This document shows, one piece after another, positions 35,956 through 44,696 of a stretch of DNA of 64,000 nt. This stretch comes from Endozoicomonas arenosclerae (GTDB taxonomy: Bacteria; Pseudomonadota; Gammaproteobacteria; Pseudomonadales; Endozoicomonadaceae), in NCBI RefSeq assembly GCF_001562015.1, contig NZ_LASA01000066.1, positions 37,677-101,676 on the forward strand. The letters are read 5' to 3'. A program made the position numbers and the translations under genes. The notes beneath the pieces are model-generated. The model made no database searches and was not told the DNA's origin. It saw nothing but the letters and a program-made list of their open reading frames with translations. The first letter of the stretch is position 1; each line of letters begins with the position of its first letter.

Positions 35956-37272
35956 TTACCCTTCCTGCTTCTTCGGCTTTAGTGGGGGGAGGTCCAGTTT
36001 CATATGCGCTTCGATAGCGTTGAGCAATCCCGTTGCTGCGTGTCTGGACCAGAACTGTCCTATCCCGTGCAATGATTTTTCAGAAGCCGGCGCAGGGATT
36101 TCAAGACCTTCAACAGGCATGCTGCCCTGTGCATAAAGGTAGTGGAAAGGACCTTGTATAAAGTACCCCTGAGTCGTGTCATTGAGAAGTTCACCTTCCA
36201 GGTAAGCATGGGTGATCAGTTCTTCCGGCTTCAGGTCCGGCTCTTCATTCTGGACTTGCCAGTAAATCGCGGAGTTCAATGCAAGGCTGTTGAATACCAC
36301 TGCCTTGAGTCGGGTTTTGAAAGAGACATACTGCGCAATAGCGCCACCCAGTGAAGTACCGGTCAACTCAATATCGTACTGCCTGTCTTTGTACTCATCG
36401 TAGAGGTCAATGGTCAGCTCCAGAGCTTTGCGCAGCATGGGGACTTCATAAGGAGAGTAATCTCTGCCTGTAATGAATCCGGTCAGGTAAGAGGTCGCTT
36501 GAGCCAGATAGCCATAGCCATAGCCACCGTGTGTCCAGGCTGCATTCATCATTGAGTTAGCATTGTCAAACTCGGTGCCGGTAAAGGCTATTAGTATCTT
36601 TTTCTGAGAGGTGTGAATGAAGACCCTGGCTTTCAAACCAGAGTCTTTCTTGTCATAAACACGGTTAGCTTCATTTTTTGTTTCAAACAGCCCCTGTTGT
36701 AGCCATTTTTCAGGCACGTCTTCTTTTTCAGCATTGCGATAGTGAATTTGGGTAAGGCGATCTTCCAGAGCTTCTTTTACACCTGCAGAATCGCTGTGAG
36801 CTTTATAGCGATAGGATAGATAGCTGGCGAATGCATAGGGATAAAGTGTTTCCAGTTGATGCTTGAATTTGATCTGAGCAGCCATTCTGGCCACTTCTTC
36901 TTCCATAAATCGAACATTATCACGATACCATTGCTCAACTTTTGCTCTCTCTGTGGGAGAGTTGATGTATTGATGGATGGGATCGGAGGCCGGAATTTTA
37001 TCGACATTCAGTTTCTCCGGATCAAAAGGACCCAGGTAAGGGATACTGTCAGCTGAGCGAGGCAGTTTGAGATTAAGTACAGACAGGGGATCGTTGGGCT
37101 TGAGAAGTCCGCGGGCCATTATGTCAGCCTGAAAGCCCTGAAGTATGTTACCCATAGGCAGACTTTCGCCCAGGGCAAAAGCTTGCTGGCTGATACCAGA
37201 TACTGTCAGTGCGCCAACCATCAGGATGGTTCCTATAAGGCGCTTATATGATGGTACGGATTTTCCTCTCAT
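35956..37272 (-). CDS. Secreted class 3 lipase-like protein
   Basis: The 438-residue protein has an N-terminal signal (about 1-33, ending AFALG) and an alpha/beta-hydrolase domain of the Lipase_3 type. Supports are the oxyanion region ILIAFTGTEFDN, the nucleophile elbow ELTGTSLGGAIAQYVSFK and a likely catalytic His near SLHGIGQFWSRH. The first half (residues about 60-200) is mostly helical and unassigned. The ATG at 37272 has AGGAG 7 bases upstream; a start at 37302 adds ten unsupported residues. Substrate unknown. Confidence 0.86.
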   Translation of the reverse strand: MRGKSVPSYKRLIGTILMVGALTVSGISQQAFALGESLPMGNILQGFQADIMARGLLKPNDPLSVLNLKLPRSADSIPYLGPFDPEKLNVDKIPASDPIHQYINSPTERAKVEQWYRDNVRFMEEEVARMAAQIKFKHQLETLYPYAFASYLSYRYKAHSDSAGVKEALEDRLTQIHYRNAEKEDVPEKWLQQGLFETKNEANRVYDKKDSGLKARVFIHTSQKKILIAFTGTEFDNANSMMNAAWTHGGYGYGYLAQATSYLTGFITGRDYSPYEVPMLRKALELTIDLYDEYKDRQYDIELTGTSLGGAIAQYVSFKTRLKAVVFNSLALNSAIYWQVQNEEPDLKPEELITHAYLEGELLNDTTQGYFIQGPFHYLYAQGSMPVEGLEIPAPASEKSLHGIGQFWSRHAATGLLNAIEAHMKLDLPPLKPKKQEG

Positions 37273-37524
37273 GGTACGACTCCTCCCTGAGTACATGTCC
37301 ATGAAACATTTTGCTTCAGCGTTTCTTATTTCTAAGAGCCGCGCAAGATGCCTTCTTCTCTATAGGCCTTTGCCATGTATAAATGTTGGACAGAGCTGGA
37401 AGGTCTTAGTTCATTGGGGGAGCAGTTTGATTGTTGATAAGGAAGGGATCTTTTATTGTTTTTATTTATATTAGACGAAAGTTTAAGCTGATTTAGGAAT
37501 TAAAGACGGGAGGTGATCACCGCC

Positions 37525-37806
37525 TTACTGCTCTTTTTTGATATGGCAGCCACCGGGTATTTCAATGGTCAGATCACTCTTTGCATGGCAGCAGCAGGGC
37601 AGGATTTTTCCATCCGGAACAAAAGCGATGGGTTCAGCAAAATACTCTACTTCGCCAGCCACCAGTTGCACCTGACAGCTACCACAAAAGCCCTCACGGC
37701 ATTGGTATTCAATATCGACATTCTGTGACTCAAGCGCTTCCAGAAGGTTGAGCTCGCTTCTGGGAATAAAGCTGAAGCCTTCCATAATCTTGACGATGTT
37801 GGCCAT
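37525..37806 (-). CDS. 2Fe-2S ferredoxin for ribonucleotide reductase (YfaE-like)
   Basis: This 93-residue plant-type ferredoxin has the cluster motif CREGFCGSC and a fourth Cys in LPCCCHAKS. It follows nrdB in the same direction, as yfaE does in E. coli, where it helps maintain the NrdB diferric-tyrosyl cofactor. AGGAGATCCTC precedes the ATG at 37806. The pairing with nrdAB is the main support for this role. Confidence 0.93.
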   Translation of the reverse strand: MANIVKIMEGFSFIPRSELNLLEALESQNVDIEYQCREGFCGSCQVQLVAGEVEYFAEPIAFVPDGKILPCCCHAKSDLTIEIPGGCHIKKEQ

Positions 37807-37878
37807 GAGGATCTCCTGATAAAGCGATGGTCAGCCAAAAGCTAACCATCACCCAAGCCTGTAACTACAGAAATACGA

Positions 37879-39009
37879 TTACAGCGAGAAGTTACTGAAG
37901 TCGTCAGTTTGGACTTCGTTGTCAATTTGTCCTACCAGATAGGAACTGACTTCCACTTCCTGGGGGGCTACCTGAACATGATCGCTGTTTAACCAGCTGT
38001 TCATCCAGGGCAGAGGATTCTGTCGGGAAGGGAACGCAGGCTCAAAGTTCAGAGCGGTCATTCTCTGATTGGTAATGTACTCAACGTACTGGCTCAGAAT
38101 ATCTTTGTTGAGACCAATCATGGAGCCATCCTGGAACAGGTATTCAGCCCACTCTTTTTCCTGCTCTGCCGCTGCGATAAAGATTTCTCTGGCTTCTGCG
38201 TGGAGTTCGTTGGCAATCTCAGCCATTTCCGGATCATCTTTACCTTCGGCCATGATTTGCAGCATATGCTGGGTGCCGGTCAGGTGAAGAGCTTCGTCAC
38301 GGGCAATCAGCTTGATGATCTTGGCATTGCCTTCCATGGTGGAGCGTTCGGCAAAGGCAAAGCTGCAGGCAAAGCTGACGTAGAAGCGGATGGCTTCCAA
38401 CACGTTAACGGATACCAGGGTCAGGTACAGTTTGCGCTTGAGGTCCTTGATGGACACGTGCACGGTTTCGCCATTGATCTGATGTGCACCTTCACCCAGC
38501 AGATTGTACTGGTTAATGCCTTCAATCAAATCGTCGTAATAACGGGTAATGTCTGATGCACGGTTAACGATAGCTTCGTTGTTTACGATGTCATCAAATA
38601 CCACAGAAGGCTCTGTGATGATATTGCGAATAATGTGCGTGTAAGAGCGGGAGTGAATGGTCTCACTGAAGGCCCAGGTTTCAATCCAGGTTTCCAGCTC
38701 GGGCAGGGAAACGATGGGCAGCAGGGCTACATTGGGAGAACGCCCCTGAACAGAGTCCAGCAGGGTCTGATATTTGAGGTTGCTCAGGAAAATGTGCTTT
38801 TCATGTTCTGGCAGGTGCGCGAAATCGCTGCGATCGGTGGATAAGTCCACCTCTTCAGGGCGCCAGAAGAATGAGAGCTGTTTTTCAATCAGCTTTTCAA
38901 AGATAGGATGTTTCTGGACGTCGTAACGGGAGACGTTAACACTGCGTCCGAAAAACATCGGTTCCTGAGTGGCATTGAACTGTTCTGGGTTGAAAGTCGA
39001 GTAGCTCAT
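37879..39009 (-). CDS. nrdB: Class Ia ribonucleotide reductase beta subunit
   Basis: NrdB carries the diiron centre and stable tyrosyl radical that start catalysis in NrdA. The 376-residue protein matches E. coli Nrd[28 protein letters not shown], iron ligands in [25 protein letters not shown] and [12 protein letters not shown], and a C-terminal tail ending NFSL that docks on NrdA. It lies 99 bases after nrdA with two hairpins between, and 72 bases before the ferredoxin gene. Confidence 0.97.
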   Translation of the reverse strand: MSYSTFNPEQFNATQEPMFFGRSVNVSRYDVQKHPIFEKLIEKQLSFFWRPEEVDLSTDRSDFAHLPEHEKHIFLSNLKYQTLLDSVQGRSPNVALLPIVSLPELETWIETWAFSETIHSRSYTHIIRNIITEPSVVFDDIVNNEAIVNRASDITRYYDDLIEGINQYNLLGEGAHQINGETVHVSIKDLKRKLYLTLVSVNVLEAIRFYVSFACSFAFAERSTMEGNAKIIKLIARDEALHLTGTQHMLQIMAEGKDDPEMAEIANELHAEAREIFIAAAEQEKEWAEYLFQDGSMIGLNKDILSQYVEYITNQRMTALNFEPAFPSRQNPLPWMNSWLNSDHVQVAPQEVEVSSYLVGQIDNEVQTDDFSNFSL

Positions 39010-39025
39010 GTTTTCTCTGCTTCAG

Positions 39026-39094
39026 GGCCGGATAAGCCGGCCTCGCTCAGTTGCTGTTAACTCTGGTTTAAGTGGGACATCAATACGATGTCCC
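39026..39094. repeat. Two hairpins between nrdA and nrdB
   Basis: GGCCGG/CCGGCC with a 5-base loop (39026-39042) and GGGACATC/GATGTCCC with a 5-base loop (39074-39094) are both perfect. Neither is followed by a T-run. Placed between two operon genes, they may protect or process the message and tune the NrdA:NrdB ratio. Confidence 0.6.
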
Positions 39095-39108
39095 GGTTCC
39101 GACTTCCG

Positions 39109-41379
39109 TCAAATTTTGCAGGCGCCGCCTGCACATCCGTCATCAGCCTCTTCGTGGCTGTCTGACGCTCCATCACGGGTATTGTGATAGTAAAGGGTCT
39201 TAACGCCCAGCTTGTAGGCTGTCAGCAGATCCTTCAGGAGCAATTTCATCGGTACCTTGCCGCCTTCGAAGCGGGCTGGGTCGTAATTGGTGTTAGCCGA
39301 GATGGTCTGGTCCACAAACTTCTGCATGATGGCAACCAGTTGCAGGTAACCATCGTTACTGGTGATATCCCACAGCAGCTCATAGTTGTGACGGAGCTCT
39401 TCGAAGTCAGGGACAACCTGTTTCAGGATGCCGTCCTTACTGGCCTTGACGCTGACAAAGCCGCGTGGAGGCTCAATACCGTTGGTGGCGTTACTGATTT
39501 GTGATGATGTCTCGGAAGGCATCAGGGCAGTCAGGGTAGAGTTACGCAGACCGTGTTCCTTGATCTCACTGCGCAGGCCTTCCCAATCCAGGTGCAGTTC
39601 TTCAGAGCAAACTTCATCCAGATCCTTCTTGTAGGTGTCTACAGGGAGGATGCCTTGAGAATAAGTGGTCTCATGGAACTTGGTGCAGGTGCCTTTCTCT
39701 TTAGCCAGCTGGTTGGAAGCTTTCAGCAGGTTGTACTGAATGGCTTCAAAGGTTTTGTGAGTCAGGCCATTGGCAGAACCGTCGGAATAACGAACGCCGT
39801 GTTTGGCCAGGTAGTTGGCAAAGTTGATAACGCCGATACCCAGAGGACGGCGGGCCATGGTGGCATTGTAAGCGGCTGGCAGCGGGTAGTCCTGATAGTC
39901 CAGCAGGCTGTCCAGAGCGCGAACCAGAAGGTTACTCATCTCTTCCAGTTCGTCCAGGCTGTCCAGTTTGCCCAGGTTAAAGGCAGCCAGAGTACACAGT
40001 GCTATCTCACCTTCCTCATCCAGAACGTGCTGCAGAGGCTTGGTGGGCAGTGCGATTTCCAGGCAAAGGTTGCTCTGGCGCACTGGTGCTACAGTCGGGT
40101 CGAACGGGCTGTGAGTATTACAGTGGTCAACGTTCTGCAGATAGATACGACCAGTGCTGGCACGCTCGGAAGCAAACAGGGAGAACAGTTCTACCGCTTT
40201 CAGGGTCTTCTTGCGGATATTCGGATCCTGTTCGTACTTGGCGTACAGTTCTTCAAACTTTTCCTGATCTTCGAAGAAAGCGTCATACAGTCCCGGTACA
40301 TCAATAGGTGAGAACAGGGAGATGTTGCCACCAGTAATCAGGCGCTGATACATCAGACGGTTGAACTGAACACCGTAGTCCAGGTGACGGACACGGTTTT
40401 CTTCTACACCCCGGTTGTTTTTCAACACCAGCAGGTTTTCAACTTCGTAATGCCAGATTGGGTAGAACAGTGTGGCGGCACCGCCACGAACACCACCCTG
40501 AGAGCAGGATTTAACCGCTGTCTGGAAGTGCTTGTAGAACGGGATACAACCAGTGTGGAAGGCTTCACCGTTACGGATTGGGCTGCCAATGGCACGAATG
40601 CGACCCGCGTTGATGCCAATGCCTGCACGTTGTGAAACATATTTCACAATGGCACTGGAGGTGGCGTTGATGGAATCCAGTGAGTCGCCGCACTCAATCA
40701 GTACGCAGGAGCTGAACTGACGGGTAGGTGTACGAACACCCGCCATAATCGGAGTTGGCAGAGACAGCTTGAAAGTAGAAACAGCATTATAGAAACGCTG
40801 GATATAATCCAGGCGGGTTTCTTTCGGGTAGCTGGCGAACAGGCAGGCACCGATCAGAATGTACAGCATCTGTGGGCTTTCGTAGTATTCACCGGTAACC
40901 CGGTTCTGTACCAGGTATTTGCCTTCCAGCTGTTTGACCGCAGCGTAACTGAAGTTCATGTCGCGCTGGTGGTCGATGAAGCCATTCATGGTGTCGAACT
41001 CAGCTTCTGTATAGTCGTGCAGAAGGTGAGCGTCATACTTCTTCATTTCAGCCAGTTTGACGACATGGTCGTGGAGTCTGGGTGGCTCAAACTGGCCATA
41101 AGCTTTTTTACGCAAATGGAAAATGGCCAGACGGGCTGCCAGATACTGGTAGTCCGGGGCTTGTTCAGAAATCAGGTCGGCCGCTGATTTGATCAGGGTC
41201 TCGTGAATATCCGTGGTCTGTATACCATCGTAGAACTGTATGTGTGATTTGAGTTCAACTTCGGAAACGGAAACGTTGTTCAGTCCTTCAGCAGCCCAGG
41301 TGATGACCTTATGGATCTTCTCCAGATCCAGCTGCTCCTTGTCTCCGTCGCGCTTGGTGACCAGGATGTCTTTGTTCAT
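39109..41379 (-). CDS. nrdA: Class Ia ribonucleotide reductase alpha subunit
   Basis: NrdA reduces ribonucleoside diphosphates to deoxy forms. The 756-residue protein starts with an ATP-cone (MNKDILVTKRDGDKEQLDLEK is the allosteric activity site), has the active-site region NLCLEIALPTKP and ALMPSETSSQISNATNGIEPPRG, and ends with the redox pair CAGGAC. The ATG at 41379 has AAGGG 7 bases upstream. It heads nrdA-nrdB-ferredoxin. The 0.9-kb region upstream holds NrdR-like boxes and a DnaA box, so control by NrdR and DnaA, as in E. coli, is likely. Confidence 0.97.
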   Translation of the reverse strand: MNKDILVTKRDGDKEQLDLEKIHKVITWAAEGLNNVSVSEVELKSHIQFYDGIQTTDIHETLIKSAADLISEQAPDYQYLAARLAIFHLRKKAYGQFEPPRLHDHVVKLAEMKKYDAHLLHDYTEAEFDTMNGFIDHQRDMNFSYAAVKQLEGKYLVQNRVTGEYYESPQMLYILIGACLFASYPKETRLDYIQRFYNAVSTFKLSLPTPIMAGVRTPTRQFSSCVLIECGDSLDSINATSSAIVKYVSQRAGIGINAGRIRAIGSPIRNGEAFHTGCIPFYKHFQTAVKSCSQGGVRGGAATLFYPIWHYEVENLLVLKNNRGVEENRVRHLDYGVQFNRLMYQRLITGGNISLFSPIDVPGLYDAFFEDQEKFEELYAKYEQDPNIRKKTLKAVELFSLFASERASTGRIYLQNVDHCNTHSPFDPTVAPVRQSNLCLEIALPTKPLQHVLDEEGEIALCTLAAFNLGKLDSLDELEEMSNLLVRALDSLLDYQDYPLPAAYNATMARRPLGIGVINFANYLAKHGVRYSDGSANGLTHKTFEAIQYNLLKASNQLAKEKGTCTKFHETTYSQGILPVDTYKKDLDEVCSEELHLDWEGLRSEIKEHGLRNSTLTALMPSETSSQISNATNGIEPPRGFVSVKASKDGILKQVVPDFEELRHNYELLWDITSNDGYLQLVAIMQKFVDQTISANTNYDPARFEGGKVPMKLLLKDLLTAYKLGVKTLYYHNTRDGASDSHEEADDGCAGGACKI

Positions 41380-41408
41380 TAAAAGCCCTTACCAGTAAAA
41401 AAACTAAA

Positions 41409-41424
41409 ACTCAAGATATTGTGT
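41409..41424. promoter_or_regulatory. NrdR-like box in the nrdA leader
   Basis: ACTCAAGATATTGTGT matches 14 of 16 positions of the NrdR consensus as I recall it (ACACWATATATWGTGT). It lies 30 bases upstream of the nrdA start codon. No second box is spaced about 31 bases from it, so its activity is less certain than the pair further upstream. Confidence 0.5.
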
Positions 41425-41666
41425 TTTTATGTTTCGGCCACTACTAAATGCCAGCCCCTGTCTTGGGTGCAGGAGATGTGCAGCAGAGGGTAAAGCCGAG
41501 AGAAATCCGCAGGTAACTGATCCCGCAGTAAAACTGTCTCGAAGAGGTGTGTTCAGGAATGTGATGCCTTCCTGAGTGACCTGTCAGCCTTTCTTCCCTG
41601 ATACTGCATCGCTGATGCCACAAATCCCTTTCGTTAGCGACTTCTTGATACTACTTGTTGAGGTCG

Positions 41667-41713
41667 GCACAAGATGTTGTGTGATGACCTTATATATACA
41701 CAAGATAATGCGC
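41667..41713. promoter_or_regulatory. Paired NrdR-like boxes, 31 bp apart
   Basis: GCACAAGATGTTGTGT (41667-41682; 13/16) and ACACAAGATAATGCGC (41698-41713; 12/16) start exactly 31 bases apart, three helical turns, the usual spacing of NrdR box pairs. Between and over them lies a TATATATA stretch that could be the -10 of a minus-strand nrdA promoter (weak -35 CTGCCA). NrdR would repress when dATP is high. Confidence 0.6.
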
Positions 41714-41752
41714 TATTGGCAGAAATTCAAGTTGGCAGTTCAGTGGAAAAAT

Positions 41753-41761
41753 TGTGTATAA
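41753..41761 (-). promoter_or_regulatory. Perfect DnaA box upstream of nrdA
   Basis: TTATACACA on the minus strand matches the DnaA box consensus TTATNCACA. A one-mismatch copy (ATATACACA) lies at 41694-41702. E. coli nrdAB is controlled by DnaA boxes upstream of its promoter, so the location about 40-90 bases above the NrdR boxes is meaningful. Confidence 0.6.
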
Positions 41762-41937
41762 CTTGTGAATTTTTCAAAGTGTTAGTACTTGCAAACGTCC
41801 TGACTGCTTTTACTGACACGGCTTTCAGTATTGAACAGTTCTGCCGATGCAGGCCAGACTCTCTATATAATAAAAAGTCATAAATAAGTATAAATCAATA
41901 AGAAAAAGTCAGTCTGCGGAAAGACGCACCGAAATGG

Positions 41938-41965
41938 TGTAAAACACAACATATAGTGTTTTACA
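41938..41965. promoter_or_regulatory. Palindrome with embedded NrdR-like box
   Basis: TGTAAAACAC (41938-41947) and its exact complement GTGTTTTACA (41956-41965) flank an 8-base centre AACATATA. The inner 16 bases (41944-41959) match the NrdR consensus at 15 of 16 positions. It lies about 330 bases before the response-regulator gene and 560 before nrdA, so the target is unclear. The rest of 41380-42292 shows no gene; a further hairpin is at 41553-41575. Confidence 0.55.
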
Positions 41966-42087
41966 AATGACTGGTTTTAGTGCAGGCAAAGAGCGTTTTG
42001 GGGAATTTCTGGGTCATATAGGGACTCTAACGCAATGCTGTAGTAGTATCCGTTACCGTGAGGCTGATAAACGCAGAGCGTTTACTA

Positions 42088-42249
42088 GGAGGCTGACCGA
42101 GAATAGACAGTTCGGCCTAAAGCCCAGAAAGAACGGCCATCTTTTCCACTTAATTTGTTTAAATAGGTCAACTATTCGCACAAATTAAGTGAAAAAGCTG
42201 GCTCGTCCTACTGAACTTTATGCTCGAACGCTATTCTCGGTCAGCCTCC
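42088..42249. repeat. 162-bp inverted-repeat element (copy A)
   Basis: It has perfect 19-bp ends, GGAGGCTGACCGAGAATAG at 42088-42106 and its complement at 42231-42249. A nested near-perfect 22-bp inverted repeat lies in the middle (CACTTAATTTG/CAAATTAAGTG core). A 22-base stretch at 42159-42180 is identical, in reverse orientation, to 54565-54586 in copy B, and much of the rest aligns. It ends 43 bases before the response-regulator start, so it may shape its 5' RNA. No transposase: MITE-like or structured RNA. Confidence 0.8.
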
Positions 42250-42292
42250 AGGCCTCTCAAGTCTTCAATTTATATTCATTGGAAGTTTGGCT

Positions 42293-43006
42293 GTGGAGAA
42301 TTCAGAAACAGGTCGAATCCTGATTGTTGAGGACGATGAACGGCTGGCCACACTCACCCGGGACTACCTCGAGAACAATGGACTCTCGGTCTCTATAGAA
42401 GGTGATGGTGGTAAAGCGGTTGATCGTATTCTTGAAGAGCGTCCCGATCTGGTAGTGCTGGATCTGATGCTGCCAGGAGAAGATGGAGTTTCCATTTGTC
42501 GTCGTGTTCGCGGGCAGTATGCCGGACAAATTCTGATGCTGACCGCCAGAGCAGATGACCTGGATGAAGTGTTGGGGCTGGAAATGGGGGCTGATGACTA
42601 TGTCGCCAAACCTGTACGTCCACGGGTTTTGCTGGCAAGGATTCGTGCACTGTTACGCAGAAACCAGGGCCCGTTGGAAGAGCAGGAAGAAGAAAGCAGC
42701 AGCCGTCTGACCTTTGGTCCGCTGGTTGTGGATAACTCCATGCGTGAAGCCTGGTTGAACGAGGTCAGCGTTGAGCTGACCAGTGCCGAGTTTGATCTGT
42801 TATGGTTGCTTTGCTCCAATGCTGGTCGGGTCTTGAGTAGAGAAGAGATTTTCTCTCAGCTCCGTGGTATTGAGTACGATGGGCAGGATCGCTCCATCGA
42901 TGTCCGGGTCTCCCGCATCCGACCCAAGATCGGTGATGATCCCATGCATCCTCGTCTGATCAAGACTGTTCGCAGTAAAGGTTACCTCTTTGTTAAAAGT
43001 GAATAA
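42293..43006 (+). CDS. OmpR-family response regulator, RstA-like
   Basis: The protein (237 aa) has a receiver domain with the acidic pair EDDE, the phosphorylation Asp in VVLDLMLPGEDG, the switch Thr/Ala (MLTARAD) and Lys in YVAKPVRP, then a winged-helix DNA-binding domain ending RLIKTVRSKGYLF. The start is GTG at 42293 with GGAAG 7 bases upstream; a TTG at 42287 is too close to that site. It precedes its sensor kinase by 47 bases. It resembles RstA more than OmpR or PhoP, but a functional name is not proven. Confidence 0.87.
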   Translation: MENSETGRILIVEDDERLATLTRDYLENNGLSVSIEGDGGKAVDRILEERPDLVVLDLMLPGEDGVSICRRVRGQYAGQILMLTARADDLDEVLGLEMGADDYVAKPVRPRVLLARIRALLRRNQGPLEEQEEESSSRLTFGPLVVDNSMREAWLNEVSVELTSAEFDLLWLLCSNAGRVLSREEIFSQLRGIEYDGQDRSIDVRVSRIRPKIGDDPMHPRLIKTVRSKGYLFVKSE

Positions 43007-43053
43007 CAGCCTTGAGCTAATAAACCGCTTTGAGCTTATTTAAGTAGGTATTC

Positions 43054-44643
43054 GTGAGTAGTATTTTCTTACGTATATACGGCGGGCTCCTGTTTACCCT
43101 GGTGCTCGTCGCTGTTCTCTCTGGCATCTCTGTTACGTTAATCAATGGGCTCAGGCAGGCTGACTATCGTGAGGATATGGTCAGGGGGACTTTTCGTCTT
43201 GTTGCTGAGACGGTTCAAGAACTTCCTGAAGCTGAGCGAACATCCTGGTTACAAAACTGGGGTGAACGTCTGGCCATTCCCTTTGAGTTGATCAGTCAGG
43301 AAGACTCAGGGCTGGACAAGGACCAGCTGAAATCGCTGGGTTCCAACGGTATCAAGGTCAGGATGCTGGATCAGAGTCGAGCTTTGGTGATGACTCCCGT
43401 TGAGAATGACCTGCTGCTTGAAGGAGTAGTGTCTTCTAGCTCGGAACAGACGGCCAGTGGCACTCTGAGTCTTCTGAAGTCAAAACTGATGCGTTTTCCC
43501 GAGGATCAGAGAGCACAAAAGCTGGAAGCTCTGTCGGTTAATACCTTCAGTTATCCTGTTCACCTGATCGAGCCTTCCCAGACACGACTGTTACCTGTTC
43601 AGCAGGAACAGCTTCGTAAAGGCAGCATGATGATGTTGCTGGATGATGAAGCGCAAACAGTTTCTATCTACACCAGTCTGCCTGATGATTCACGGCTGAT
43701 CAGGATGGGCCCTCTGGGTCTGTTGAATCCATATCCTTTCAAGTTGATGCTGACCATAGGGTTGTTTGTACTCACTTCATTGAGTCTTGCAATTTATATC
43801 CTGGTCAGAGGTATGGAAAAGCGTCTTCGAAAACTGGAAAGGGCCGCGACTCGATTCAGTCGGGGTGACTTTGATGTTCGAGTCTCTTTGCATGGGGCGG
43901 ATTCCATTGGTCGACTTGCCCAGGCCTTTAATGCCATGGCAGGGCATATCCAGAGGTTGCTAAGCCTGCAGAAGGAGATGATTCGTGGTGTTTCCCACGA
44001 GTTGAGAACACCTGTTGCAAGGCTAAGGTTTGGCCTGGACCTGGTGGCGGATGCGGAAACCCGTGAAGAGCGGGATCATCAGCTGGAAGGCATGGATACG
44101 GATATTCAGGAGCTGGACAATCTGGTGGATGAGATTCTGACCTATGCCAACCTGGAGCAGGGTGCTCCCGAGATTCGTTTCAAGCGACACGATGTGGATA
44201 AAGTAATTGGTCAGGTGGTCGGTGAGCACAAGCGATTGCAAGATCGTGTAGCCATTGAGCATGTTCCCTGCAATATTCTTGATCCTCGTCGTTTTGCCGA
44301 TGTTGATCGTCGCTATATGCACAGGGCTATCCAGAATCTGGTGGGTAATGCCTGCCGTTATGCTGACAGCAAGCTGGAAGTCAGATTCTCTGCAACACAA
44401 GATACCTGTCGTGTGGATGTGGATGATGATGGCCCTGGTATTCCGGAAGATCAGTGGGACAGAGTTTTCTCGGCCTTCTCAAGGTTGGACGACAGCCGCA
44501 CAAGAAAGTCTGGTGGCTATGGTCTTGGTCTCTCTATCGTCAGGCGCATTATGTACTGGCATAACGGTAGGGCAATGGTGAGTCACAGTCCTTTGGGTGG
44601 TGCTCGCTTTAGTCTTGTCTGGCCTCGCAAGCAAAGGCGTTAA
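43054..44643 (+). CDS. Sensor histidine kinase, RstB-like
   Basis: The 529-residue kinase has an N-terminal membrane helix (about 8-30), a periplasmic sensor of about 200 residues, a second helix (LMLTIGLFVLTSLSLAIYILV), a HAMP linker, the H-box GVSHELRTPVARLRFGLDL and an HATPase domain with NLVGNACRYA, DDDGPGIP and GYGLGLSIV. It pairs with the regulator just upstream. The start is GTG at 43054 with AAGTAGG before it. RstB is the closest known relative by motif. Confidence 0.87.
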   Translation: MSSIFLRIYGGLLFTLVLVAVLSGISVTLINGLRQADYREDMVRGTFRLVAETVQELPEAERTSWLQNWGERLAIPFELISQEDSGLDKDQLKSLGSNGIKVRMLDQSRALVMTPVENDLLLEGVVSSSSEQTASGTLSLLKSKLMRFPEDQRAQKLEALSVNTFSYPVHLIEPSQTRLLPVQQEQLRKGSMMMLLDDEAQTVSIYTSLPDDSRLIRMGPLGLLNPYPFKLMLTIGLFVLTSLSLAIYILVRGMEKRLRKLERAATRFSRGDFDVRVSLHGADSIGRLAQAFNAMAGHIQRLLSLQKEMIRGVSHELRTPVARLRFGLDLVADAETREERDHQLEGMDTDIQELDNLVDEILTYANLEQGAPEIRFKRHDVDKVIGQVVGEHKRLQDRVAIEHVPCNILDPRRFADVDRRYMHRAIQNLVGNACRYADSKLEVRFSATQDTCRVDVDDDGPGIPEDQWDRVFSAFSRLDDSRTRKSGGYGLGLSIVRRIMYWHNGRAMVSHSPLGGARFSLVWPRKQRR

Positions 44644-44646
44644 AAC

Positions 44647-44684
44647 AAAGGAAGGCTTCGGGTAAATACACCAGCCTTCCTTTT
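44647..44684. terminator. Bidirectional terminator
   Basis: AAAGGAAGGCT and AGCCTTCCTTT pair across a 15-base loop between the convergent kinase and metR genes. The T/A-rich flanks on both sides suit termination in both directions. Confidence 0.75.
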
Positions 44685-44696
44685 CCTCATTCCAAT

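Noticed and set aside
39009..39109. Rho-independent terminator between nrdA and nrdB
   Set aside because: The two hairpins lack T-runs and the genes form a conserved operon, so they are listed as hairpins only.
41430..41680. Possible cobalamin riboswitch in the nrdA leader
   Set aside because: I could not find the conserved B12-box sequence on either strand; the downstream enzyme is class Ia, which does not use cobalamin.
41967..42188. Open frame of 73 codons on the plus strand upstream of the response-regulator gene
   Set aside because: Its second half lies inside repeat copy A and the product looks random; no ribosome site.
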